From contig JACJYO010000013.1 of NCBI GenBank assembly GCA_020636075.1, positions 1 to 64,000 of the forward strand: DNA of 64,000 bases, written 5' to 3'. The notes under the pieces are model-generated. The model ran no database searches. It was not told where the DNA came from and worked only from the letters and a program-made list of their open reading frames with translations. Within the stretch, counting starts at the first letter, position 1. The number at the start of each line of letters is the position of its first letter. Source of the DNA: Lewinellaceae bacterium. GTDB taxonomy: Bacteria; Bacteroidota; Bacteroidia; Chitinophagales; Saprospiraceae. Below, one piece after another: positions 16,658 through 24,812 of the stretch. The translations under genes and the position numbers were made by a program.

Positions 16658-17683
16658 CTATTCCGGTTTTCGCCGAAACCAATTCCGAATTCTTGCAAAC
16701 AATCCTTTTCGCGGTTTTTTACAAGCAATATCCGGTAAGGCACACAGCCCGGTTATCATTTTCAAATGTGCCGGATGAAGACCCGGAGGGTTTTGTACCC
16801 AACTTGGATCGGAGACATTCAGGTACAACGTATCGCCGGATGGGCTGGCGGCAATTCCGTTTGGTTTGGAAAACCCGGCTTCCAGGGCCGGGCCGTCGGT
16901 ATTTTTGAATGAAAACGGCGCTCCGGCGATGTGTTCGGCGACACCTGCCATAGAAATTTTGTACACAGCGCCCGGACCAATTGTAGTGACAAATAAAAAA
17001 CCGTTTGCCCAAGTCAGGTGCCCGTTCCCAACCGGGGAGGGCCCGCCGGTGAGCACAGGCAGTTCAGCAAAAACACTTACGGCGCCATCCGGTGTGATTT
17101 TTAAAATTTTTCCGTTGCCGAAATTGCAGGCGTACAAATTTCCGGCCGGGTCAATGGTCAGTCCATTGGGGCATTTAAACTCCGGGCTTTGTGCAAAGCG
17201 CTCCGTTTGCCCGGAGGGCTGTATGCGACTGATATAGTTTCCGGAGCAATTGCAGACGTAAATACGGTTTTTTGCATCGGCCGCCAACCCGACAGGTAAG
17301 GACAAACTATCGATAGCCCAATCGAGTTGAAGGGTACCGTCGGCACCGCGTTTGCTGACCTTATTGCCAAAAGGGTTGGATTGGTAAAAATTGCCTTTTG
17401 CATCAAAACAAGCGCCGGATGCTCCCAGGAACCCCTCCGCAAAAACGGAAACCTCGCCGGTCCGGATATCCAGTTTATACACTTTGGTCGGGGTAGGCGG
17501 GTTTCGAAGCGTGGAACCGTAATCGCTGATGTAAACATTGCCCTGGCGGTCGGTCGTGACCCCGCCACTGGCGTTGATGTTTTCAAGTACGGTGGAAACC
17601 TGTAATCCCTGCGCATTCAGGCCTATCGGTGCAAGACAACTGAAAATGAATAGTGCGGTGTATAGTTTTTGAAAACGGATCAT
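16658..17683 (-). CDS. Secreted NHL/SMP-30-like beta-propeller protein
   Basis: A 341-aa protein with a signal peptide (1-24, ending GLNAQ). About six repeats of the SMP-30/NHL type follow, each around a GNVY or GNLYAC motif (GGVTTDRQGNVYISDYG, ANNRIYVCNCSGNYIS-like, GLTIDPAGNLYACNFGNG, NGIAASPSGDTLYLN). It ends with a basic tail RIRNWFRRKPE. Such proteins can be lactonases or sugar-acid hydrolases, but the metal site is not evident. The start overlaps the VOC gene stop as ATGA, so the two are an operon. Confidence 0.8.
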   Translation of the reverse strand: MIRFQKLYTALFIFSCLAPIGLNAQGLQVSTVLENINASGGVTTDRQGNVYISDYGSTLRNPPTPTKVYKLDIRTGEVSVFAEGFLGASGACFDAKGNFYQSNPFGNKVSKRGADGTLQLDWAIDSLSLPVGLAADAKNRIYVCNCSGNYISRIQPSGQTERFAQSPEFKCPNGLTIDPAGNLYACNFGNGKILKITPDGAVSVFAELPVLTGGPSPVGNGHLTWANGFLFVTTIGPGAVYKISMAGVAEHIAGAPFSFKNTDGPALEAGFSKPNGIAASPSGDTLYLNVSDPSWVQNPPGLHPAHLKMITGLCALPDIACKKPRKGLFARIRNWFRRKPE

Positions 17684-18102
17684 TTGGCAAACAGCTGGTC
17701 GATATTTTTAAATGCCTTGAATTCCAGGGCATTTCCGGAAGGGTCATAGAAAAACATAGTAGCCTGTTCACCCACCTGCCCCTGAAACCGAATATAGGGC
17801 TCGATGGCAAAAGCAACGTTTTTCGTTTTCAGGTTTTCCACAAACCCGTGCCAGGCTTCCCATTCCAGCACCACACCATAGTGTGGTATCGGTACATCGT
17901 GGCCATCTACGGCGTTATGGCTTTTTTGTGGTACCCGGTCGGGGGCAAAATGGATGACTAACTGGTGGCCGAACAGGTTAAAGTCGACCCAGTGGCTGTC
18001 GCTGCGACCTTCGCTGCAGCCCAGCGTTTCGCGATAAAATGTGCGGGCTTCTTCGAGATTAGAAACCGGAATAGCGATGTGGAATGGCGTTAAGGTGTGC
18101 AT
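17680..18102 (-). CDS. VOC (glyoxalase/bleomycin-resistance fold) protein
   Basis: A 140-aa protein with two betaalphabetabetabeta modules. An N-terminal MHTLTPFHIAIPVSNLEEAR and EGRSDSHWVDFNLFGHQLVIH provide metal-ligand-type His, and the C-terminal FYDPSGNALEFKAF has the expected Glu. It is probably a metal-dependent lyase or dioxygenase; the substrate is unknown. The start is taken at 18102. An upstream in-frame Met at 18219 would run into the 18191-18260 palindrome. It overlaps the NHL-like gene by 4 nt. Confidence 0.85.
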   Translation of the reverse strand: MHTLTPFHIAIPVSNLEEARTFYRETLGCSEGRSDSHWVDFNLFGHQLVIHFAPDRVPQKSHNAVDGHDVPIPHYGVVLEWEAWHGFVENLKTKNVAFAIEPYIRFQGQVGEQATMFFYDPSGNALEFKAFKNIDQLFAK

Positions 18103-18190
18103 ACGACGTATCGGAATAGGAATTGTGTTTTTGAAAAGTGTGCGGTAGCGGCACAATTTATCGAAAAAAATGCTCTGCCCCGATCTTGAT

Positions 18191-18260
18191 TTTTCACCGC
18201 CAAGACACAAAGGCGCCAAGAGTCCTTACCCTTGGCGCCTTTGTGTCTTGGCGGTGAAAA
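18191..18260. repeat. Palindromic element with 30-bp perfect arms
   Basis: TTTTCACCGCCAAGACACAA... at 18191-18220 and its exact inverse at 18231-18260, with a 10-nt loop. It lies between the VOC start and the FadL-type stop, both on the minus strand. In RNA it would form a very stable hairpin, so it may end the upstream fadL-type transcript. Confidence 0.9.
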
Positions 18261-18276
18261 ATTTTACCGTGTTATT

Positions 18277-19749
18277 TTAAAACTTAAACCCGATTGTCAG
18301 CAAGATATCGGAAACCCGGTTATCGGTATTTACCAACGGTCCGCCGCTGTAAGGCAACACGGAGCCATCGCCGGTAGAAAACCGGTAGGCAAGGTCGAGG
18401 TAAAACGATTCGCCCCGCACCCCGGCGCCGGCGGTGTACACCGTGTTGAAACCGCTTTCGGTAGCATACGGTTTGCCAAGGAGATTGACCCCGGCGCGCA
18501 GGCGGAAATTGTCGAGGGCTGCTTCCCCGCCCAAACGGATGTTCATTTTGGGTTCGAAAAGCCGCTGTACTTCGTTGTTTATTTCGCGTTCGGCCTGCTG
18601 GTTGGCGGTGTTGGCTACATCGGCGGTGAAGTTGTATTTGTTGGCGCTGTAGTCGACCCACTCTACTTCAGCACTTAAGAATCCGGACTTCTGAATCAAA
18701 AAGGCGCCGCTGATGGCTGCGCGCCAGGGGGTAGCCAGTTTGTAATCAAAGTTGCCGCTGGGTGAAATAGCCTGTTCACTGTATGAGCCGCTGACGTCAG
18801 TAAAAGCATATTCCAGGGTGTTGCTGTAATCATCGGTCAGGCTGAGCCAGGTAGGCGAATGGAATGAAGCGCCCAATCGTACGGCCTGGCTAGCCCGATA
18901 GATCACGCCGAATTTCACATTGACGCCAACGCCGTCTGTCGTCAGGTCTTCGGTGTAAGACAGGTCGTCAAAAAAATCGACCGCCGCTCCGGGGTCGGAT
19001 TCCTGGTATTCGCCACTTAACCGGTAGCGGACAAACGGCACGCCGACAGTGGCGCCTATCATGAGCTTTTCGCGGTAATTGCCGGCAAAGGAAATGACCA
19101 TTTCATTCATCGTGCCGGATTGGGTTAGGGTCTGGCTGTGCTCAATATTGGCGTTGGGGTTGCCGTCAAAATCGTAGGTAAAGTTATTGTTCAGGTAATA
19201 AAGTGCATTGGCTTCGTAGGCAAGTCCGGAGGTAAAGGGATCCAGGTCATCGGTGGTGCCGCCGCCATTCAGTACCTGTTGGGCATTGGCAAACCAGTTG
19301 TTCAGAATAGTGCCATCGGCATTGCCGGAGTAGTAAATTCCCTGGTTGTAGTTTACCAATTGGTTGTAGCCCAAACCAACATTGAAGGTCGTCCAGTTGC
19401 CCTTGCGGGGTGTAGTGTTGAACACAATGCCGATGTTGTCGAAGTGGAAGTGACTTTTGCTTTCATCGAGTGTGGGGTTGGCGCCTTCGGCAATGGTGGC
19501 ATCAGTATTGGAAAAGCGCAGTGCCGGTGTGAGCATGAGCTCATCTGTCCGGTACATAGCCAAACCCGCGGGGTTTTGGCTCAGGGTGCCGAATTCGGCT
19601 CCGAGTGCGCCAAAGGCTCCCCCGGCGCCAAGAAAGCGGGCTGTACCACCAGGTTTGAGGTACGAATATTTGAGTACGTCAGCGGCTGTCTGGCTGTAAG
19701 CGACCGCTGAGAACAGCATGAAAATCAAAAAGAGATGTCGATGTTTCAT
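18277..19749 (-). CDS. FadL/OmpP1-type outer membrane transport protein
   Basis: A 490-aa outer membrane beta-barrel with a signal peptide (1-19). The N-terminal hatch-like motif GGTARFLGAGGAFGALGAEFGTLSQNPAGLA is the FadL signature, and the C-terminus ends in a strand with Phe (ILLTIGFKF). FadL-family proteins admit long-chain fatty acids or aromatic hydrocarbons. A fatty-acyl-CoA ligase is present 8 kb away, so fatty acids are a reasonable guess. A TACTTTTG box on the minus strand at 19766-19773 lies 17 nt before the start. Confidence 0.85.
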   Translation of the reverse strand: MKHRHLFLIFMLFSAVAYSQTAADVLKYSYLKPGGTARFLGAGGAFGALGAEFGTLSQNPAGLAMYRTDELMLTPALRFSNTDATIAEGANPTLDESKSHFHFDNIGIVFNTTPRKGNWTTFNVGLGYNQLVNYNQGIYYSGNADGTILNNWFANAQQVLNGGGTTDDLDPFTSGLAYEANALYYLNNNFTYDFDGNPNANIEHSQTLTQSGTMNEMVISFAGNYREKLMIGATVGVPFVRYRLSGEYQESDPGAAVDFFDDLSYTEDLTTDGVGVNVKFGVIYRASQAVRLGASFHSPTWLSLTDDYSNTLEYAFTDVSGSYSEQAISPSGNFDYKLATPWRAAISGAFLIQKSGFLSAEVEWVDYSANKYNFTADVANTANQQAEREINNEVQRLFEPKMNIRLGGEAALDNFRLRAGVNLLGKPYATESGFNTVYTAGAGVRGESFYLDLAYRFSTGDGSVLPYSGGPLVNTDNRVSDILLTIGFKF

Positions 19750-19765
19750 AGTTTCAAAGAATTTC

Positions 19766-19773
19766 CAAAAGTA
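19766..19773 (-). promoter_or_regulatory. Candidate -7 box (TACTTTTG) for the fadL-type gene
   Basis: Perfect match to TAnnTTTG on the minus strand, 16 nt before the start codon at 19749. Confidence 0.4.
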
Positions 19774-19903
19774 ATAAGGATGGCGTGATTGGGGGGAATA
19801 GAAATGGGTGGAAAAAGGTGACAGGACCGGTTTCCACCCATTCAGTTTTATAAAAAAAGACCGTTGTTTTCAGCCTGAAAATCAGGCTAAAAGATCGAAT
19901 AAT

Positions 19904-21301
19904 TTATTCATTCCCGCGGCCGCGTTTCCCGCTGCTTTGCGATGAGCTGGACTTGCTGTTGCTGCTCCGCTCACTTCCGCCACTACGTGTGCTGCTTCCC
20001 GAAGACGAGCGGTTGTTGTTGCTCGGACTGGGCTGATAGCTCCGGTTGTTTCCGCTGTCGTTTGAACGGGAAGGCTGGTTGTACGTAGGCTCAGCCCGAC
20101 GGCTTGGGCGTTCATTTGAACTGCGATTATAGCTCGACGGAGTTTCCCGGCGGCTGGGTGTTTCAGCCCGGCGTGTAGTGGAGCGGTTTTCTTCCCGCCG
20201 CGGCGTTGGCGTTGTGGCCGGCGTTGTGCGAGGCTCATCCCGTTGCGGAGTGGCATTGTCGTCCCGACGGTTTGGGCGCGGTTCGGTATTCGGCGTTACG
20301 TCCCGGCTTGGGCGTTCGTTGGATGGCGTCACCTCGCGGGTGCGGGGTGGGGTTGTGGTACGACGCGTTGTTTGCGGTGTTGTGGTACGGCCGTTGGACT
20401 CAACTTCCGGGTTGGTACGGGTACGGCCCGGGGCGGTTGTTGGCCGTTCACCAGTAGCGCCGGAGCGCTCTCCAACCCTGCTGGTCGGTGCATTGTCGAT
20501 AGTATTGGATACGGCGCGTCCGCTCGGGCGGCTTTGCAGTTCAATTGTAGGCGATTTACCCGGGGCGACCAGGCGGCCCGGCTTGGTGGTGTTTGGGCTG
20601 GAAATTGCGGCATAGCCCGGATTGACCGTGGTGCCGGAACGGCGTACACCGGTATAGGTTTTTGGCGAATACCCATTCGGGTGGGAATTGCCGGTATTGT
20701 TGTAGTAATAACTATTGTTCACCCAAACATTACCCGGGCAGTAGTACGGATTATAGCCATTCCAAGTCCAGTATGGGTCATAATAGTAGTTGTTATACAC
20801 ATACGGGTTACTCCAGGCACTATTGTAGCCCCAGGAAGAGCCCCAGCCCCAAGGGTTGTAACCAATACTCCAGGAAGGACCGTAGAAGCCAAATGCCCAG
20901 GCATTCCGGCGTTGCCAGCGGTTCCAACGGCGCCAGCGCCAGTAGTCATTATAACCACCAACATAGATAGAGGCGCCAGGCGTGTAGAATGGGTCATAAA
21001 ACCACATATCCACAAAGAAGGGATCATAGTAATCAATCACCTGAACCGGGCGGTGAAAACGCCGGATTCGAGACGAATATTCATAGGCATAATCATCATC
21101 CTCGTAGTAATAATCGTCATCACGATACGGTTTGGTGATGTTTCCTTCTTCCCGGTAGTTATCGTTATTATTATTAGTCGGGGTATAACCGGCATCGGTG
21201 GCCGGATCATAATACAAATCATCCTGCGCGTAGGCTGAAACGCCGAACAATACGGCAACGGCCATCAGGATATTTGTGAGCAGTGCATTATTCTTTTTCA
21301 T
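19904..21301 (-). CDS. Secreted low-complexity protein (Tyr/Trp/Asn-rich plus Arg/Ser/Thr/Pro tail)
   Basis: A 465-aa protein with a signal peptide (MKKNNALLTNILMAVAVLFG...AYAQ), an acidic Tyr/Asp linker (residues about 50-75), a Trp/Tyr/Asn-rich region to about residue 210 (WRWRRWNRWQRRNAWAFG, YNPYYCPGNVWVNNSYYY), then a roughly 250-residue disordered tail of Thr, Pro, Arg, Ser and Asn ending SSGKRGRGNE. No family was recognised. The aromatic-rich domain could be adhesive or amyloid-like and the basic tail may bind acidic polymers, both inferences. The start is at 21301 where the signal peptide begins. A TATTTTTG -7 box is at 21351-21358. Confidence 0.75.
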   Translation of the reverse strand: MKKNNALLTNILMAVAVLFGVSAYAQDDLYYDPATDAGYTPTNNNNDNYREEGNITKPYRDDDYYYEDDDYAYEYSSRIRRFHRPVQVIDYYDPFFVDMWFYDPFYTPGASIYVGGYNDYWRWRRWNRWQRRNAWAFGFYGPSWSIGYNPWGWGSSWGYNSAWSNPYVYNNYYYDPYWTWNGYNPYYCPGNVWVNNSYYYNNTGNSHPNGYSPKTYTGVRRSGTTVNPGYAAISSPNTTKPGRLVAPGKSPTIELQSRPSGRAVSNTIDNAPTSRVGERSGATGERPTTAPGRTRTNPEVESNGRTTTPQTTRRTTTPPRTREVTPSNERPSRDVTPNTEPRPNRRDDNATPQRDEPRTTPATTPTPRREENRSTTRRAETPSRRETPSSYNRSSNERPSRRAEPTYNQPSRSNDSGNNRSYQPSPSNNNRSSSGSSTRSGGSERSSNSKSSSSQSSGKRGRGNE

Positions 21302-21629
21302 AGCGACTATTAGATTTTTACAATGGTTCCGCAACACGCGTTTACAGGTTCAAAAATATTACCTTTGCGCGCTTTTTTTGGTTAAAGAGTCTTTAATTGA
21401 ACATTCTGAGGCCGTTAAAGTTGGCTTAAACCAGCATTGCGGGAACTTCTAAATGTTAAATTCTTTTAGAATTAGACCATAACACCCCTGCAAGGTAACA
21501 TTTAAGGCTGATTTTAACCGGGATTTAACGATGCCCAATAATCGGTTGAAGGCAGGGCAGGGGACGATAATATTGTTGGATTCAAAATTCGCTTACTAAC
21601 TTTTACGCATTCGCCCATTAAATATCATT
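21302..21629. other. Divergent promoter region, long leader before proS
   Basis: Back-to-back -7 boxes lie at 21351-21358 (minus, TATTTTTG) and 21360-21367 (plus, TACCTTTG). If the plus box is used, proS has an untranslated leader of about 255 nt. I see no T-box or clear attenuator in it. Confidence 0.35.
21360..21367 (+). promoter_or_regulatory. Candidate -7 box (TACCTTTG) toward proS
   Basis: Matches TAnnTTTG. It lies 263 nt before the proS ATG and directly abuts a minus-strand -7 box at 21351-21358. Confidence 0.35.
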
Positions 21630-23096
21630 ATGGCAAAAGAAATTACTCCACGCTCTGAAGACTACTCGCAATGGTACCTCGATATTGTGCGCAAAGCGCG
21701 TATGGCTGACACATCCCCGGTGCGCGGCTGTATGGTGATTAAACCCCACGGCTTCGCTATTTGGGAAAAAATGCGCGATGCACTGGACGCCATGTTCAAG
21801 GAGACCGGCCACGTCAATGCATATTTTCCCCTGTTTATTCCAAAAAGTTTTCTGAGCAAAGAAGCGGCACACGTTGAAGGATTTGCCAAGGAATGTGCCG
21901 TTGTGACGCACTATCGCCTGAAAAATGATCCGAATGGCGGCGGCGTAATCGTCGACCCGGAAGCAAAACTGGAGGAAGAACTGATTGTGCGCCCAACATC
22001 TGAAACGATCATCTGGGATACCTACAAAAACTGGATTCAGAGTTATCGCGATCTTCCCTTGCTCATTAACCAGTGGGCCAACGTCGTGCGTTGGGAAATG
22101 CGTACCCGGCCGTTTTTGCGTACTGCTGAATTTCTTTGGCAGGAAGGGCATACGGCACACGCAACTGCTGAAGAGGCTATGAAGGAAACGCGCCTGATAC
22201 TCGATATCTATGCCCGGTTTGCCGAGGAGTATATGGCTATGCCGGTTATCAAGGGTATCAAAACTGAAAATGAACGCTTTGCCGGGGCCGATGAAACGTT
22301 CTGCATCGAGTCGCTGATGCAGGATGGCCGGGCGCTGCAAGCCGGTACGTCGCATTTTCTCGGACAAAATTTTGCAAAAGCCTTCGATGTACAATTTTTG
22401 AATAAAGAAAACCAACTCGAGCACGTTTGGGCTACTTCCTGGGGCGTTTCAACCCGTCTGGTTGGCGGACTTATTATGACCCACTCCGATGACGAAGGTT
22501 TGGTGCTGCCGCCAAAACTGGCGCCGGTACAAGTGGTTATCGTGCCGATCCCCAAACCGGCTCCGGGGCTCATGGAGACAGCCGAAAAAATCGCTGCACA
22601 ACTGCGTGCCAAGGGCATTTCCGTAAAAATTGACGACGATGAGCAAAATCGCCCGGGCTTCAAATTTGCCGAATACGAAATGATCGGGGTGCCGGTGCGT
22701 CTCGGCCTTGGCCAACGCGATATCGACGCCGGTCAGATTGAAGTAGCACGCCGCGATACCCGCGAAAAAAACAGTGTGCCGCTCGATACTGCAGTTGACC
22801 ATGTTGTGCAATTGCTCGACGATATCCAGGCCAACCTGTTTAACCGTGCCAAAGCATTCCGCGATGCACATATTACACCGGCTGATTCCTGGGAGGAATT
22901 TGAACAGGTTTTGGAAACCAAGGGCGGCTTTATTTCCGCGCATTGGGATGGCACGACGGAGACTGAACTGGCCATTAAGGAGCGCACAAAAGCCACCATT
23001 CGCTGTATTCCGGTGGATGGGAAAGCGGAAGCCGGCAAATGTGTACTGACTGGCAAACCGAGTTCGCAGCGGGTGCTGTTTGCGAAAGCGTATTGA
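21630..23096 (+). CDS. proS: Prolyl-tRNA synthetase
   Basis: A 488-aa class II synthetase (EC 6.1.1.15) of the shorter eukaryote/archaeal-like type, lacking the bacterial editing insertion. Motif 1 region is MVIKPHGFAIWEKMRDALDA. Motif 2 is RWEMRTRPFLRTAEFLWQEGHTAH and motif 3 is GTSHFLGQNFAKAF followed by WATSWGVSTRLVGGLIMTHSD. The anticodon-binding and C-terminal Zn-type domains follow (KCVLTGKPSSQRVLFAKAY at the end). A bidirectional terminator separates it from the convergent lpd gene. Confidence 0.95.
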   Translation: MAKEITPRSEDYSQWYLDIVRKARMADTSPVRGCMVIKPHGFAIWEKMRDALDAMFKETGHVNAYFPLFIPKSFLSKEAAHVEGFAKECAVVTHYRLKNDPNGGGVIVDPEAKLEEELIVRPTSETIIWDTYKNWIQSYRDLPLLINQWANVVRWEMRTRPFLRTAEFLWQEGHTAHATAEEAMKETRLILDIYARFAEEYMAMPVIKGIKTENERFAGADETFCIESLMQDGRALQAGTSHFLGQNFAKAFDVQFLNKENQLEHVWATSWGVSTRLVGGLIMTHSDDEGLVLPPKLAPVQVVIVPIPKPAPGLMETAEKIAAQLRAKGISVKIDDDEQNRPGFKFAEYEMIGVPVRLGLGQRDIDAGQIEVARRDTREKNSVPLDTAVDHVVQLLDDIQANLFNRAKAFRDAHITPADSWEEFEQVLETKGGFISAHWDGTTETELAIKERTKATIRCIPVDGKAEAGKCVLTGKPSSQRVLFAKAY

Positions 23097-23127
23097 TAAT
23101 GCTTGCGTTTTCGGTTGGGTTTAATAA

Positions 23128-23159
23128 AAAATGCGGCGCTATTGCACCGCATTTTTTAT
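23128..23159. terminator. Bidirectional terminator between proS and lpd
   Basis: Stem AAAAAATGCGG (23128-23138) with CCGCATTTTTT (23149-23159), a 10-nt loop, and T runs in both directions. A second small hairpin, AACGCCGTCT with AGACGGCGTT and a 3-nt loop, lies just beyond it at the lpd stop. Confidence 0.8.
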
Positions 23160-23189
23160 TTCATTTTCAACGCCGTCTACCAGACGGCG

Positions 23190-24596
23190 TTACATGTGCA
23201 AGGGTCGGTTAGCTGTTGCCGCCAATGCCGCTTCTTTGAATGCTTCGGTGTATGTCGGGTGGGCATGGCTCATGCGAGCAGCATCTTCGGCAGATGCACG
23301 AAACTCCATGAGCGCCACACCTTCCGCGATCATATCGGCAGCGCGGGCTCCGACGATATGTACGCCGAGAATCTCGTCTGTTTCCTTGTGTGCGAGCACT
23401 TTGACCATGCCATCGAGGTCCATACTGGCGCGTGCGCGGCCCAAGGCCCGGAACGGGAATTTTCCCGATTTGTACGGCGTGCCTTTTTCTTTGAGTTCCT
23501 CTTCAGTGTAGCCCACAGAAGCCACTTCCGGCCAGGTGTAGACCACGCCGGGAATGAGGTGGTAATGGATATGTGGCTTTTGCCCGGCAAGCGTTTCAGC
23601 AACAAAAACACCTTCCTCCTCGGCTTTATGCGCCAACATAGCACCGCGAATGACGTCGCCAATGGCATAAATGCCCGGTACGTTGGTTTCCAGGTTGTCG
23701 TCGACGGGGATACGGCCTTTTTCGTCTACGTTGACTCCGGCGTTTTCCAGACCCAGGTTGTCGGTGTAGGGCCTGCGGCCAATAGAAACCAAACAATAGT
23801 CGACATTGAAATTCAGGACTTTGGATTCATCGTCGCGACTTTGAGCCACCACTTTCACTTTGGTTTTGGAAGGAGTAACCTCCGTAACGGCATGGCGCAG
23901 GTGGAAGGTCATGCCTAAGCCTTTGAGGCTTTTCATAAGCTCGCGACTGCAATCAGCGTCCATGGTTGGGAGGATGCGATCGAGGTATTCCACTACGGTC
24001 ACCTCCGTACCGAGGCGGGCATACACACTGCCAAGTTCAAGGCCAATTACACCGCCGCCAATGATGAGCATACTGCCAGGTACTTTATCGATGTTCAGGG
24101 CTTCGGTACTGGTGATTACGCGTTTTTTATCGTAGTTAAAATTGGCCGGCACAATGGGTTTAGAACCGGTAGCGATAATCACTTTATTTGTTTCCAGTTC
24201 AAGCGAAGAGCCATCGGCTTGCGCAACCTTGATCTTGTTTTTATCAACAAAAGTGCCATGCCCCAGGTACACATCGATCTTGTTTTTTTTCATTAAAAAC
24301 TCGACGCCTTTGTTGTTTTCCAAAACCACAGCGTTTTTGCGCTGGATCATCTGCGACATGTTCACTTTCAGGCCGGTGAGGTCAATGCCATGCGTTTTGA
24401 ATGATTTGTGGGCGTTGTGGTAATGTTCGGAGGAATCGAGTAGTGCCTTGGACGGGATGCAGCCCACATTGAGGCAGGTGCCGCCCAGCACGGAGTACCG
24501 TTCGATAATGGCGGTGCGCATACCCAGTTGAGCGCAACGTATGGCGGCAACATAACCGCCCGGGCCGGAGCCGATGACTATGACGTCGTATTGCAT
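23190..24596 (-). CDS. lpdA: Dihydrolipoyl dehydrogenase
   Basis: A 468-aa flavoprotein (EC 1.8.1.4), the E3 subunit reoxidising lipoamide in 2-oxoacid dehydrogenase complexes and possibly the glycine cleavage system. FAD motif IGSGPGGYVAAI at 8-19, redox disulfide GGTCLNVGCIPSK with Cys41 and Cys46, NAD motif IIGGGVIGLELGSVYARLG, and the catalytic HAHPTYTEAFKEA at the C-terminus are all seen. Length is as expected. No E1/E2 genes adjoin it, so it probably serves several complexes. Confidence 0.95.
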   Translation of the reverse strand: MQYDVIVIGSGPGGYVAAIRCAQLGMRTAIIERYSVLGGTCLNVGCIPSKALLDSSEHYHNAHKSFKTHGIDLTGLKVNMSQMIQRKNAVVLENNKGVEFLMKKNKIDVYLGHGTFVDKNKIKVAQADGSSLELETNKVIIATGSKPIVPANFNYDKKRVITSTEALNIDKVPGSMLIIGGGVIGLELGSVYARLGTEVTVVEYLDRILPTMDADCSRELMKSLKGLGMTFHLRHAVTEVTPSKTKVKVVAQSRDDESKVLNFNVDYCLVSIGRRPYTDNLGLENAGVNVDEKGRIPVDDNLETNVPGIYAIGDVIRGAMLAHKAEEEGVFVAETLAGQKPHIHYHLIPGVVYTWPEVASVGYTEEELKEKGTPYKSGKFPFRALGRARASMDLDGMVKVLAHKETDEILGVHIVGARAADMIAEGVALMEFRASAEDAARMSHAHPTYTEAFKEAALAATANRPLHM

Positions 24597-24812
24597 AGAC
24601 TATTTTGGTTGACTTTGTAGACCATTTTGATTAGTAAGGTGCGGGATAGCGTTCCGGGTCTAAGCGTCGGCAAGGCGTCAAGCCAAGGGAATAATGCACG
24701 CCCTGGCCGGATTAGCCTTGGACCAGGCATTTAAAAGTTGCCGCTCAAATGGAACACTGTTTTCGACCCGTTGCTTAAAGTCAACGCAGCAGTGATTTGT
24801 TTAAAATATTAT

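Noticed and set aside
20243..21238. Long plus-strand ORF with Ile/Val-rich translation
   Set aside because: It is the antisense shadow of the low-complexity gene at 19904-21301 and has no start context or family.
21370..21629. Possible T-box or attenuator in the proS leader
   Set aside because: No specifier/antiterminator pairing or terminator hairpin could be drawn; T-boxes are rare in Bacteroidota.
21618..22424. Minus-strand ORF opposite proS
   Set aside because: Shadow of proS codon bias; no recognisable domain.
24597..24812. Possible gldH gene after the PSP1 gene, a pairing seen in some Bacteroidota
   Set aside because: No ORF with lipoprotein features is in this 216-bp gap; the next gene is lpd.
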